A stretch of DNA of 54,578 nucleotides from Betaproteobacteria bacterium (GCA_028292435.1 JAQGMI010000022.1:1-54578), one strand, 5' to 3'. Positions 35,623 through 45,189 are shown, counted from the first letter of the stretch. Notes: a model not told the origin generated them from the sequence alone. A program made the numbers and translations.

Positions 35623-37345
35623 GCGCGTCCTGCGCTGCAGCGCTCTTTTCGAGCAAAAAAGAACCGATCACGAGCGCATCGAGCGGCGAAGTCCAGAATG
35701 ATTCGATTGCGTCGCGCGGCGTGCAGACGATCGGCTCGCCGCGCGTATTGAATGAGGTATTGATCAGCACGGGAACGCCGGTGCGACGCTGGAATGCCGC
35801 AATCAGGTCGTAATACAGCGGATGCTGTTCGCGATTAATCGTCTGCACGCGCGCGGTGCCGTCGACATGGCGTACCGCGGGTATGCGATCTTCCTTGCCG
35901 CGGGCGACGTCGAATACGAACAACATGAATGGCGCCACGCCGGCGCCTTCAAACCATTCACCCGCATTCTCTTCAAGCACCACCGGCGCCACCGGCCGGA
36001 AATCCTCGCGATCTTTGATCTCATTGAGGCGCGCCTGCATGCGTGCGTCGAGCGGCGACGCGAGTATCGAGCGCGCGCCGAGCGCACGCGGGCCGAACTC
36101 CATGCGCCCTTGAAACCAGCCGATCACGCGGTCTTGCGCGAGCAGGTCGGCGGTCTCTTCAGCCACATTTGCCAGCCGCCGGTACGGCAGCTTCGACCAT
36201 TTGAGAAACGTTTCGATCTCGTCATCGCTATAGCCCGGGCCCAGATAGGCATGCGCCATGCGCCAATGACGCGGCGGACTGCCGCGTTCGCGATGATCGA
36301 TCCACAGCGCGGCACCGAGCGAAGTGCCCGCATCGCCGGCAGCCGGCTGCGCCCACACTTCGTCGAATGGTCCATGATCGCGCAGATAAGCGTTGAGCAC
36401 GCAGTTGAGCGCGACGCCGCCTGCCAGCGCGAGCTTGCGCATACCGGATTGCTTGTGCAGCCACTGCGCCATGCTCAGCACGGTTTCTTCGAGCACCAGT
36501 TGCAATGAGCGCGCGAGATCGAAATCGCGCTGCGTCATCGGCGCGCCGGGCGTGCGCGGCGGACCGAAGCGTTTGACGAGCTCTAACTCGCCGACGCGAT
36601 ACTGGCCGTCTTCCTGAAAACGCAGGATCCGGCGGAAAGCATCGGCGTGCGCCGGCTCGCCGTAAGACGCGAGCGCCATTACCTTGTATTCGTCGGACGA
36701 GCGCAGAAAGCCCAGGTACTCGGTCACTTCTTCGTACAAGAGTCCGAGCGAATGCGGCAGATGCACTTCAGCAAGGCGCTTGTACGCGCCGCCGCGGTAG
36801 GCGCCGTAGCTTGTGGTGGCGAGCTCGCCGCGTCCGTCCATCGTGAGTACGGCGCATTCGTCGAACGGCGACGCGAGAAAGGCGCTCGCTTCATGCGCGA
36901 GATGATGCTCGACGTAATGCCACTGCGGCCGCCGGCCGTCGTGCAGGCGCAAACGCGACTGCAGGTGATGCGGCGCGCCGTCGTGCAACTGGCCCCGCGC
37001 GTTCTGAATGTAGTGTGTAAAAAGCGGCGTCCACGGCGTTGCTTTCGGGTCATCACTCACCTGTCGGGATGCGCCGATCGCGTGCAACGGCGGCGCTTTA
37101 CCGGACAACAATGCCGGCTCGTACGAGTAGGCGACGTGATCGACGTCCGCGAGCGTGACGCCGGCTTCGGCGAGGCAATAGTTGATCGCGTGGAACGGCA
37201 GTTCCCAGGTCGAGAACGGCACCGGCCGTTTCGCGTGCTTGATGTGCGTAAAACGCTCTTCTTCGGCGGCGGCGATCACGTTGCCGTCGCGCACCAGGGT
37301 CGCCGAGCTGTCGTGATAGACCGCGTTGATGCCGAGCGTGATCAT
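35615..37345 (-). CDS. Carbamoyltransferase (NodU/CmcH family)
   Basis: A 576-aa enzyme that transfers a carbamoyl group, formed from carbamoyl phosphate and ATP via carbamoyl adenylate, to a sugar hydroxyl. The N-terminal actin/ASKHA-like domain begins ITLGINAVYHDSSATLV and has the EEERFTHIKH loop. LALAGGVALNCVLN follows in the middle, and the C-terminal YrdC-like part shows FGPRALGARSILASP. ATG 37345, two bases after the upstream GT9 stop, matches the family start. This gives the glycan of this operon an O-carbamoyl group, as in Nod factors and some O-antigens. Confidence 0.93.
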   Translation of the reverse strand: MITLGINAVYHDSSATLVRDGNVIAAAEEERFTHIKHAKRPVPFSTWELPFHAINYCLAEAGVTLADVDHVAYSYEPALLSGKAPPLHAIGASRQVSDDPKATPWTPLFTHYIQNARGQLHDGAPHHLQSRLRLHDGRRPQWHYVEHHLAHEASAFLASPFDECAVLTMDGRGELATTSYGAYRGGAYKRLAEVHLPHSLGLLYEEVTEYLGFLRSSDEYKVMALASYGEPAHADAFRRILRFQEDGQYRVGELELVKRFGPPRTPGAPMTQRDFDLARSLQLVLEETVLSMAQWLHKQSGMRKLALAGGVALNCVLNAYLRDHGPFDEVWAQPAAGDAGTSLGAALWIDHRERGSPPRHWRMAHAYLGPGYSDDEIETFLKWSKLPYRRLANVAEETADLLAQDRVIGWFQGRMEFGPRALGARSILASPLDARMQARLNEIKDREDFRPVAPVVLEENAGEWFEGAGVAPFMLFVFDVARGKEDRIPAVRHVDGTARVQTINREQHPLYYDLIAAFQRRTGVPVLINTSFNTRGEPIVCTPRDAIESFWTSPLDALVIGSFLLEKSAAAQDAHA

Positions 37346-37347
37346 CG

Positions 37348-38490
37348 TCACGCGCTGGCCTCGAGCCGCTGCGGCGCACGCGCCATCTTCCATGCCCGCG
37401 TCGCAGTCGCCTCATCGAGCAATTCACATGCTGCGGTGACGACCTCGGACGGCTCGACCCCGCGCAAGCACCGGTGATGCTCGTGCGGACACACGCTGCT
37501 GTAGCAGTACTTGCAAGCGACGTCGCGGGACAACACCCGGTTGGGCACCTGCCACGGGGTGTGCTGCGGATTGGTCAACGCATATAAATCCACGACCGGC
37601 GTGCCGACTGCCGCGGCAATGTGGACGGGGCCGGTATTGTTTGAAATCAGCAAGTCGGCGCGCGAAATCAGCGCGCCGAGTTCGCCCAGTCCGAGGCGTC
37701 CAGCGAAATCGAGCGGTCGGCGGCTGGCGACGACGCTTGCGCAAATGCCGCGCGTAAGCTCGCGTTCGTCGGTGCCGCCAGTCACTGCCAAATGGCAGTC
37801 GAACGCGTCGTTCAACTGCTGCACGACTTTCGCAAAACGTTCCGGCGGATAACGCCGCGACGGCGCCGAGGCGCCCGGGTGCATCACCACGAGCGGCACA
37901 GTTGCGTCGACCTGTGCGGCGTTCAGCATATGTCCGATCGCTTCTTCTGCGGGCAGCGGCACTTCAAATTGCATCTGCACATCCACCGCGCGCGCGCCGA
38001 CAGTGGCGACGAGATCGAGTTGCCGCTGCACTTCATGCCGAACGCGGATCGCAGGTTCGGTTTCCCGGACCCAGTCGGTGAGCAGGTGATAAGGGTTTTC
38101 GCGGCAATGTGCGAGCCGCAGCGGGATCTCCGCCAGGTAACAGAACAAGGCCGCGCTCAGCGGGTTCTGGCTATAAACCGTAAAGATGACGGCCGCGTCG
38201 AAGCCACGGCTGCGTATCAGCGCCCGCATCGCATCGGACGATTCGACGTCCGGCGGCCGCGCGTGCTTGACCCACGGCGCATCGAAGCATAGGACTTCAT
38301 CGATGGCCGGAAGGAAAGGCGCCGCCGCCGCCGCCGAGCGCGACGTCAGCAGGGTGATGCGCCGGCCCGGCTGCGCTGCTTTAAGCGCGCGGATGGCCGG
38401 CGTCGTCATCAGTACATCGCCGAGGTTGTCGAGGCGCACGCACAAAATATTGCGGGCCGCGCGCCACGCATCGCTGCCGACTGCAATCAT
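37348..38490 (-). CDS. Glycosyltransferase family 9 (heptosyltransferase-like)
   Basis: The second GT9 protein of the operon, 380 aa. CVRLDNLGDVLMTTPAIRAL opens the N-terminal domain, and VMHPGASAPSRRYPPERFAK and ISNNTGPVHIAAA are the donor-site motifs. A Cys/His cluster, CKYCYSSVCPHEHHRC (CX2CX4CX6C), parallels the one in the paralogue at 33433. Its ATG overlaps the phosphatase stop by four bases. Two heptosyltransferase-like proteins suggest at least two heptose additions. Confidence 0.9.
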   Translation of the reverse strand: MIAVGSDAWRAARNILCVRLDNLGDVLMTTPAIRALKAAQPGRRITLLTSRSAAAAAPFLPAIDEVLCFDAPWVKHARPPDVESSDAMRALIRSRGFDAAVIFTVYSQNPLSAALFCYLAEIPLRLAHCRENPYHLLTDWVRETEPAIRVRHEVQRQLDLVATVGARAVDVQMQFEVPLPAEEAIGHMLNAAQVDATVPLVVMHPGASAPSRRYPPERFAKVVQQLNDAFDCHLAVTGGTDERELTRGICASVVASRRPLDFAGRLGLGELGALISRADLLISNNTGPVHIAAAVGTPVVDLYALTNPQHTPWQVPNRVLSRDVACKYCYSSVCPHEHHRCLRGVEPSEVVTAACELLDEATATRAWKMARAPQRLEASA

Positions 38491-39095
38491 CCAGCGCGCT
38501 CCTCGACCGCCGCGCCCGAACGCTGCCAGGCGCTAATCAAACGCGCGGCATGGTCGAGCCGTGTCACTGAATAATGCGGCCGCCGCAGCGGCGTTAACTG
38601 CCATTCGGTTTCATTGCCGTTGTGAACGAGCACCGTCGTGCAGCCGGCGCGGCGGCCGGCCTCGACGTCGTCGAGAATGTCGCCAACCATCCAGGCGTAG
38701 CGCAGGTCGACGCCATGTTCTGCAGCGGCACGTTCGAGCATCCCCGGCAGCGGTTTGCGGCACTCACAGACGCGCGCGTAGCGGCGGTCCGTGCCCTCAG
38801 GATGATGCGGACAATAGTAATAGGCGGTGAGTCGCGCGCCGTGCGCGGCGAACAATTCCTCAAGCGCGTGCGCCACGGTTTGCATGGCCGCTTCGCTGAA
38901 CCGCCCGTGCGCAATGCCCGCCTGGTTGCTGACCACGATCAACGGCGTATTGTCGAGCGCGCCGAGGATGGACAACGCCTCGGCCGCGCCGGGCGCCAGC
39001 CGCATGCGCGCGGGATCGACATTGAATGGCACGTCGTCGAGCAACGTGCCGTCCTTATCCAGAAAAACAGCGCTGCGCGCCGGAGCCGCTGTCAC
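38487..39095 (-). CDS. gmhB: HAD-IIIA phosphatase, heptose bisphosphate phosphatase-like
   Basis: A 202-aa HAD hydrolase starting with GTG. Catalytic FLDKDGTLLDDVPFN gives DXDXT, with VVSNQAGIAHG as motif II and GDILDDVEAGRRAG as the motif IV region. A Cys/His set for zinc (CPHHPEG, CECRKP) is characteristic of GmhB, which removes the 7-phosphate from D-glycero-manno-heptose 1,7-bisphosphate. It lies between the GT4 and GT9 genes, and its product would feed the heptosyltransferase-like enzymes. GmhA and HldE are not in the window. Confidence 0.85.
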   Translation of the reverse strand: MTAAPARSAVFLDKDGTLLDDVPFNVDPARMRLAPGAAEALSILGALDNTPLIVVSNQAGIAHGRFSEAAMQTVAHALEELFAAHGARLTAYYYCPHHPEGTDRRYARVCECRKPLPGMLERAAAEHGVDLRYAWMVGDILDDVEAGRRAGCTTVLVHNGNETEWQLTPLRRPHYSVTRLDHAARLISAWQRSGAAVEERAG

Positions 39096-39098
39096 TGT

Positions 39099-40478
39099 CT
39101 ATCTCTCGTGGCTGGTTCTTTGGATGGCTCGGCCGGGCGCGTTTTTTTGCGGCGGCCGCATCACCGGCGCGACCGGCCGCGGGCGTACGGATTGTCGCTG
39201 CACTGTCACGCGCGCGGCAGCCGCCTGGGCCGTCGCCGCCGCAGTGTGCACCGCGTCGAGATAGACAGTCTCGAGCCCTCGCACCACCCCTGCCCATGTA
39301 TAAAATCTTTGCGCGCGCGCGAAACCGGCGTCGCCAAGCGCCTGGCGGCGTTTGTCGTCGCCAATGAACTCGTGCAGATGAAGCGCGAGCGCACCCGGAT
39401 CCCTGGGCGGCACCAGCACACCGGTTTTGTTGTGGACGACGGTCGAACGAATGCCGCCGACGTCCGAGCCGATCACCGGCCGTGCACACGCCATCGCTTC
39501 AAGCGGCGTGATGCCAAACGGTTCGTACCATGGCGTGGTAACGAATACATCGCATGCCGAATAAAACAAGCGCAGCACATCGCGGTCGCGCCGGCCGAGG
39601 AAGTGGACGCAATCTGCGACGTTAAGCTCGTGCGCGATCTTTCTCAGCCTGCCGATCTCCGGCGTCGCCGCGTCATCGGGCGCGTCGGAATTGCCCCCGA
39701 CGACATAGAGCGTTGCGTCGTCGTCGTAGGCGTCGCGCAGTTCGGCCACGGCGCGGATAACGTTGTCGACGCCCTTGCGCGGCACCATACGCCCCAGCTG
39801 GAGGATTGCGAAGCCTTCGCGCGGAAGTCCGAGCTGCGCGCGCGCCGCGAGCCGCGGGACCGGGAAAAACTCCCTGCCGTCGAATCCGCACGGCACGACT
39901 GCAAGCTTGCGGACGTCGCCGTCGTACAAGTGCAAAAGGTCATCTTTATCCTGCGGACATTCGGCGACGATGCCATCGCATTCCGCGACCAGTGTTTCCT
40001 CGATTTGGATCCGCTCGAGCGGAAACCCGTCGTCCGCGCCCTGGTGAAGGCGGCGGACCTTGCCGAGCGCATGGAAAGTCACGACCAGCGGAACGCCGAG
40101 CGCGCGCTTTGCCTCGAGGCCGGCGAGTCCCGACATGAAAAAGTTGGCGTGAGTCACGCTGTAACCTTCGCCGGCGCGCTTCTCCGTGCGGTAATAGTCG
40201 ATCAGGTTGGCCGCAAACTCACCCATGTAAGGCAGCAGCGCTTCTTTCGGCATGACGGCGGGCGGGCCGGCGGCGACATTGATGACACGCACACCGGGGC
40301 ACAAGGCGGCGCGTGCCGGCTGCTCCGCACTTTCGCGACGCGTGAAAACGTCGACCTTGTGGCCATGGCGCGCCAGTTGACGGGCCACATTCGCAACATA
40401 GACGTTTTGACCGCCGCTATCGGTTCCACCTAACAACGCGAGCGGCGACGCGTGTTCACTGACAATGGCAATCTTCAC
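39099..40478 (-). CDS. Glycosyltransferase family 4
   Basis: A 459-aa GT-B enzyme. The N-terminus KIAIVSEHASPLALLGGTDSG carries the Gly-rich acceptor loop. RMVPRKGVDNVIRAVAELRD and the EX7E donor motif (EPFGITPLE) define GT4, as in sucrose-phosphate-synthase-like enzymes. The GTG at 40478 is chosen because a family-typical N-terminus starts there; the open frame further upstream has no features. It is the promoter-proximal gene of the seven-gene operon down to 32487. The C-terminal 40 residues are basic and probably disordered. Confidence 0.9.
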   Translation of the reverse strand: MKIAIVSEHASPLALLGGTDSGGQNVYVANVARQLARHGHKVDVFTRRESAEQPARAALCPGVRVINVAAGPPAVMPKEALLPYMGEFAANLIDYYRTEKRAGEGYSVTHANFFMSGLAGLEAKRALGVPLVVTFHALGKVRRLHQGADDGFPLERIQIEETLVAECDGIVAECPQDKDDLLHLYDGDVRKLAVVPCGFDGREFFPVPRLAARAQLGLPREGFAILQLGRMVPRKGVDNVIRAVAELRDAYDDDATLYVVGGNSDAPDDAATPEIGRLRKIAHELNVADCVHFLGRRDRDVLRLFYSACDVFVTTPWYEPFGITPLEAMACARPVIGSDVGGIRSTVVHNKTGVLVPPRDPGALALHLHEFIGDDKRRQALGDAGFARAQRFYTWAGVVRGLETVYLDAVHTAAATAQAAAARVTVQRQSVRPRPVAPVMRPPQKNAPGRAIQRTSHER

Positions 40479-40524
40479 GGGGCGAGCATGAAGCGTTCGA
40501 ACGCCTGCTTGTATCAGCAAAGTG

Positions 40525-40539
40525 CTACATGTGATGTAG
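40525..40539. promoter_or_regulatory. Short inverted repeat upstream of glycan operon
   Basis: CTACAT (40525-40530) and ATGTAG (40534-40539) form a small inverted repeat, 47 bp upstream of the GT4 start. On the plus strand it is followed by GATTTTTT. It could be an operator for the operon or an incidental hairpin. The 193 bp between the GT4 and the cation-efflux gene contain no other gene. Confidence 0.3.
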
Positions 40540-40671
40540 GATTTTTTCCGCGCGGAATTGGGGGCAACGCATGCCACTGTCAGGTGACAAAAATAGAAGC
40601 GCTCCTCTTGAAACGCTTCGTTCATGCCAATCGGGAACGCACGCCGAAGTGTCCGACATACCGCGGCCGGC

Positions 40672-41616
40672 TCACGTGTTACGTGCGTTGATCTCGATTG
40701 CCGTCTTTCCTCTGGCCGACAACGATCCGGCTTCGATGTAAATCTTCTTAATTGTCGGATAGCGCGATCGAATCTGCTGCTCAAGGTTTGCAATGATGCT
40801 CGCAACTTCGTGCGCCTGCAGTTGCGGCTCGAACTCGACATCGAGCGTGAGCAACGCTTCGCTCGGACCGATGTACATCGACAATGGCATGGCGGCCCTG
40901 CGGATGCCGGGCGTGTGCAGCGCCAGTTCACGGATGTTGGCCGACGTCTCGGGCCGCACGCCTTCGCCGATCAAGAGGCCGCGCGATTCACGTATGAGCA
41001 GCACGGCGACGCCGGCGAGCAGCACGCCGATCAGCACCGAAGCGGCGCCATCGAGCACCGGCATGCTGAAGTAGTGGCTCGCAAAAACGCCCGCTGCCGC
41101 TATCGCCAGGCCAGCGATCGCTGCGGCATCTTCGGCGAGCACGGTATAGGTCGCCGGGTCCTTGCTCGCATGCAGCGCCGTCCAGAACGGACGCTTGCCT
41201 TTTTCCTGCATGAATGCGCGCAGCGCAATGGAAAAGCTCACTGATTCGAAGATCGCGGCCAGTGCCAGCACCACATAGTTCCAGAACGGATCGTGCAGCG
41301 GCTGCGGGTTGCGCATATGCACGTAGCCTTCATACGCCGAGATACCGCCGCCGACCCCGAAAATCAAGACGGCGACAATGAGGCTCCAGAAATAAAGCTC
41401 CTTGCCATGCCCGAACGGATGCTCGACTGTCGCTTCGCGCTGGCTCAGATGGATGCCGACCAACAACAGCACGCCGTTGCCGGTGTCGACCGTCGAGTGG
41501 ACACCTTCCGACAACATTGCCGAACTGCCGGTGAATCCGGCGACGATGAACTTGGTTATGGCGATCGAGAGATTGGCGACGATTGCGCCGTACACCGCGG
41601 TCTTCGATTCAACCAT
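40672..41616 (-). CDS. Cation diffusion facilitator family transporter
   Basis: A 314-aa inner-membrane metal/proton antiporter. SEGVHSTVDTGNG holds the metal-site HX3D (His40, Asp44). EHPFGHGKELYFWSL is the cytosolic loop signature, and six membrane helices are followed by a cytosolic C-terminal domain (LTLDVEFEPQLQAHEVASII). ATG 41616 gives the standard N-terminus; upstream in-frame codons add basic residues only. This subgroup (LAEDAAAIAG instead of a second HX3D) often exports Zn2+ or Mn2+/Fe2+. The metal cannot be decided from sequence. Confidence 0.88.
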   Translation of the reverse strand: MVESKTAVYGAIVANLSIAITKFIVAGFTGSSAMLSEGVHSTVDTGNGVLLLVGIHLSQREATVEHPFGHGKELYFWSLIVAVLIFGVGGGISAYEGYVHMRNPQPLHDPFWNYVVLALAAIFESVSFSIALRAFMQEKGKRPFWTALHASKDPATYTVLAEDAAAIAGLAIAAAGVFASHYFSMPVLDGAASVLIGVLLAGVAVLLIRESRGLLIGEGVRPETSANIRELALHTPGIRRAAMPLSMYIGPSEALLTLDVEFEPQLQAHEVASIIANLEQQIRSRYPTIKKIYIEAGSLSARGKTAIEINARNT

Positions 41617-41951
41617 CGCCGTCCAGCGCAAACGTACGCATCGTGCACCTTGATATCGCGCAAGGACGCTGGCCGCTTGCCGGACCGGCATGCGTCCGCT
41701 GTCGCTCGCGCCAAGTTTAGGTGGGAACCAGACGCGAATGTATCGGCCGCCTCACCACAAAAAAGTAGGATGAACGCTGATGCCAGCTTAGCTGAGTAAA
41801 CGCCTGCCTCATGGACGACGCTTCGATCCTTGGCATGCCTGCCGCGCAGATCAACTCCGAACGAGGCTGACGGTGGATTAGGGTTTGGGCCGACAGCGAG
41901 CCCGCTGCAGCATCTCCGATACTTGGCGCTCTTCCCTTGTTCAGCGAGTTT
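41617..41951. other. Divergent intergenic region
   Basis: These 335 bp lie between divergent starts of the cation-efflux gene and the GH1-like/RmlD-like gene. I find no convincing gene or RNA here. Both promoters must be inside; an AC-rich run followed by AAAAAAGTAGG occurs near 41755-41768, but no clear -35/-10 pair can be asserted. Confidence 0.4.
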
Positions 41952-44174
41952 ATGCAATCACGAGTGGACCCAATTCCACTGGAGATGTGGGGCGGCGTCG
42001 AGTGCACCGTCAATCGCGTGCGCGATGCGTATTTTCATCAGTTGGAGCGCTGCGGTCACCATAGCCGCATCAGTGATCTCGATCTGATTGCCGCGCTGGG
42101 CGTACGCACCCTGCGTTATCCGTTGTTGTGGGAACGCACTGCCCCGCGCGGGCTCGAGGAGGCGAACTGGTCGTGGGCCGACGCCCGGCTGGCGCGCCTG
42201 CGCGAGCTCTGCATCACGCCGATTGCCGGACTGATTCATCACGGCAGCGGCCCCGTGCATACCAGTCTCGTCGATCCGGCGTTCCCGGAACAACTCGCCG
42301 CGTATGCCGGCGCGGTCGCTTCGCGATATCCATGGCTGTCCGCGTATACACCCGTGAATGAACCGCTGACGACGGCCCGTTTCAGCACCTTGTACGGCCA
42401 CTGGCATCCGCACGCGCGCGACGAGCGCACGTTCAAAGCCGCATTCTTCAATCAGTGCCGCGCGACGGTTCTGGCCATGCGCGAAATCCGGCGCATAAAT
42501 CCGGCAGCGCGGCTGATTCAAACGGAAGATCTCGGCAAGACGTACAGCGCCCCGCAGCTCGCGTATCAGGCCGACTTCAACAACGAGATGCGCTGGCTCA
42601 GCTGGGATCTCTTGTCCGGCCAAGTACACAACGGGCATCCGCTGTGGCATTGGCTCATCGATTATTGCGGCGCCACTGAATCCGAGCTCGCGTGGTTCCG
42701 TGACAATCCATGTCCGCCCGATGTGCTCGGCATCAATCACTACGTGACAAGCGAGCGCGTGCTCGACAAGAACCTCGCGCAGTATCCGGCGCGCTATCAC
42801 GGCGGCAACCGGCAGGAACGTTATGCGGATGTTGAAGCGGCGCGCTGCCTGGCGACACCGACGGCCGGCTTGCGGTCTCTGCTCGTCGAAGCATGGCAGC
42901 GCTATCGCAGTCCCGTTGCCGTGACCGAAGCGCATATCGATTCGACGCGCGACGACCAGGTGCGCTGGTTATTCGAATGCTGGAACGCGGCTGTCACCGC
43001 GCGCGCAGAGGGCGCGGACATACGCGCAGTTACGGCGTGGGCAATGTTCGGCGCTTACGACTGGAACTCGCTCGTCACCGAAGCGAAAGATTATTATGAA
43101 AGCGGCGCATTCGATGTCAGAGGCCCGGCGCCGCGCCCCACCGCAATCGCGACACTGATCAAGCAACTGGCTCACGGCGAAACACCGGCGCATCCTGTCC
43201 TCGAAGGTCCGGGATGGTGGCGACGGCCCGAGCGGTTGTTAGCGCAGCCCCTTATTCTCGAACACGCGAAATCGTCCGCGATCTCCGAAGCACGAATGAC
43301 AGCAATGCGACCGTTACTCGTTACGGGCGGTCGGGGTACTTTTGGCAATGCGTTGGGCCGCATCGCGGCATTGCGCGGACTGAATGTCCGCCTGCTTGGC
43401 CGCGGCGAACTTGACATCGCAGATGCAGGTGCCGTGGAGCGCGCGCTCGATCGCTATCAGCCGTGGGCCGTCATCAACGCAGCAGGTTACGTGCGCGTCG
43501 ACGCAGCCGAAACCGATGCCGAGCGGTGCTACCGCGAAAATACGCTCGGCGCGGAAACGCTCGCCGCCGCATGCGCGCGGCACAACCTGCCGTTCGTGAC
43601 GGCGTCAACGGATCTGGTGTTCGATGGCGAACGCGAAGAGCCGTACATCGAAGGCGACTCAACGCGCCCGCTCAACGTTTACGGCAAAAGCAAGGCCGCG
43701 GCTGAGGTACGCGTGCTGGAGCGGCACCCGGCGGCGCTCGTCGTGCGCACGAGTGCGTTTTTCGGCCCGTGGGATTCGCACAATTTCCTGACGCTCGCGC
43801 TGCGCGCCCTGTCATCGCATTCAGCATTCCACGCCGCCTGCGACATCACGGTCTCGCCGACCTATGTGCCGGATCTCGTGAACGCTTGTCTTGATCTTCT
43901 GATCGATGGCGAAGCAGGTTTGTGGCACTTATCGAACGGCGAAGCGATGACCTGGGCGCAATTCGCATTGCGCGCGGCGCGTATGGCCGATGTCGATCAC
44001 AAGAACTTGCATGCATGCCGGCACGAAGATTTACGGCTGGTCGCGCCGCGTCCCCGCTATAGCGCGCTCGCAACCGCGCGTTGTAACGTCATGCCATCGC
44101 TTGAGAATGCGCTTCAGCGCTACATCGCCGAGTGGCGAACAAGCCGCAGTGAGCCGGCCACTCGCGCGGCCTGA
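41952..44174 (+). CDS. Fusion of GH1-like glycosidase and RmlD-like reductase
   Basis: A 740-aa protein of two domains. Residues about 1-430 form a glycoside-hydrolase-family-1-like (beta/alpha)8 barrel: SAYTPVNEPLT supplies the acid/base Glu137 and VAVTEAHID the nucleophile Glu326, so both catalytic glutamates are kept. Residues about 450-735 form a dTDP-4-dehydrorhamnose-reductase-like extended SDR: TGGRGTFGNALG (NAD(P)-binding) and YGKSKAAAE (Tyr577, Lys581). There is no signal peptide, so both domains act in the cytosol. The start is ATG 41952; a TTG five codons earlier is unlikely. It probably processes a nucleotide sugar or oligosaccharide of the neighbouring glycan. A DUF4380-like gene follows after 80 bp. 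Confidence 0.88.
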   Translation: MQSRVDPIPLEMWGGVECTVNRVRDAYFHQLERCGHHSRISDLDLIAALGVRTLRYPLLWERTAPRGLEEANWSWADARLARLRELCITPIAGLIHHGSGPVHTSLVDPAFPEQLAAYAGAVASRYPWLSAYTPVNEPLTTARFSTLYGHWHPHARDERTFKAAFFNQCRATVLAMREIRRINPAARLIQTEDLGKTYSAPQLAYQADFNNEMRWLSWDLLSGQVHNGHPLWHWLIDYCGATESELAWFRDNPCPPDVLGINHYVTSERVLDKNLAQYPARYHGGNRQERYADVEAARCLATPTAGLRSLLVEAWQRYRSPVAVTEAHIDSTRDDQVRWLFECWNAAVTARAEGADIRAVTAWAMFGAYDWNSLVTEAKDYYESGAFDVRGPAPRPTAIATLIKQLAHGETPAHPVLEGPGWWRRPERLLAQPLILEHAKSSAISEARMTAMRPLLVTGGRGTFGNALGRIAALRGLNVRLLGRGELDIADAGAVERALDRYQPWAVINAAGYVRVDAAETDAERCYRENTLGAETLAAACARHNLPFVTASTDLVFDGEREEPYIEGDSTRPLNVYGKSKAAAEVRVLERHPAALVVRTSAFFGPWDSHNFLTLALRALSSHSAFHAACDITVSPTYVPDLVNACLDLLIDGEAGLWHLSNGEAMTWAQFALRAARMADVDHKNLHACRHEDLRLVAPRPRYSALATARCNVMPSLENALQRYIAEWRTSRSEPATRAA

Positions 44175-44254
44175 GATGGCCGGTAACTAAATGCGGTCAC
44201 CAGTTCGCGCGTTGGCTGAGCGCAGCAATTCTCACGGGTAAAACCGGTTCTGAC

Positions 44255-45157
44255 GTGGAGAAAATCTCTTATCCCGGTTTCGGCAATTGTTATCGGATTG
44301 CGAACGACATCGCCGAAATCGTCGTGTCGACGGACATCGGGCCGCGCATCCTGCGCTACGCTTTAATCGGCGGCGAAAACGTGCTCGGCGAATATCCGCT
44401 GCTTCAGACTATGACTGAGTGGGGCTCGTGGAAGCCGTGGGGTGGCCACCGTTTGTGGGCAGCACCCGAAGCGATGCCGGCAACCTACTCGCCCGACAAT
44501 GCGCCGGTCAAATTCGACGCGCCGGATGAATGGTCCATCCACCTCGCGCAGGACACGGACCGCAGCGGGTTGCAGAAAGAGATGGTTATCGCACTCGACA
44601 TTGAAGACGCGCGCGTCGATGTTCATCACACGATCATCAACCGGACCAATTCGCCGGTGGAACTTGCGCCGTGGGCCATCACCGTCATGCGCAGCGGCGA
44701 AGCGATTGTCCCGCTCGAGCCCTGGCGTTCGCACGACGAAGCCCTCCTTCCCGCGCAACCAATCGTCCGCTGGTCATTTACCGACTTCACCGATCCGCGC
44801 TGGACGCTCGGCCGCCGATACGTCCGCGTGCACACAGATGCTGCGCGAAACGAACCTCAGAAGATCGGCCTACTCAATAAACGCGGCTGGTGCGCGCATT
44901 TGCATGCTCGAACTCTATTCGTAAAGCGGTTCGATTACCTGGATGGCGCGGTTTACCCGGACCACGGCTGCAACAATGAGATTTACGTCGAGGGCGATTA
45001 TCTCGAGCTTGAATCGCTCGGCCCGCTTGCATCTCTGGCGCCCGGTGAATCCGCCCGGCATATCGAGCATTGGCAACTGTTCAAAGACGTCGATTTGGGA
45101 AACACGGAAGCAGAAGCGGACGCCGCCCTCGGCGCGCTGCTACTCACACTCTCATAA
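44255..45157 (+). CDS. DUF4380-like protein (mutarotase-like fold)
   Basis: The 300-aa protein, starting with GTG, has the signature of DUF4380: STDIGPRILRYAL, WGGHRLWAAPEA, SPDNAPVKF and ELAPWAITVM. Such proteins have a galactose-mutarotase-like beta-sandwich and act on or bind sugars. No signal peptide is present. It follows the GH1-like/RmlD-like fusion in the same orientation, and the pair probably serves the same cytosolic carbohydrate step. An eight-pair TATCGGAC/GTCCGATA hairpin (45190-45209) lies after the stop. Confidence 0.8.
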   Translation: MEKISYPGFGNCYRIANDIAEIVVSTDIGPRILRYALIGGENVLGEYPLLQTMTEWGSWKPWGGHRLWAAPEAMPATYSPDNAPVKFDAPDEWSIHLAQDTDRSGLQKEMVIALDIEDARVDVHHTIINRTNSPVELAPWAITVMRSGEAIVPLEPWRSHDEALLPAQPIVRWSFTDFTDPRWTLGRRYVRVHTDAARNEPQKIGLLNKRGWCAHLHARTLFVKRFDYLDGAVYPDHGCNNEIYVEGDYLELESLGPLASLAPGESARHIEHWQLFKDVDLGNTEAEADAALGALLLTLS

Positions 45158-45189
45158 TTCAAGGCAGGATCGCGGCCGCCGCTCGACGC

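Noticed and set aside
39099..40931. 610-residue version of the GT4 protein
   Set aside because: The first 150 residues have no family features and cover the intergenic region; the normal GT4 N-terminus starts at GTG 40478.
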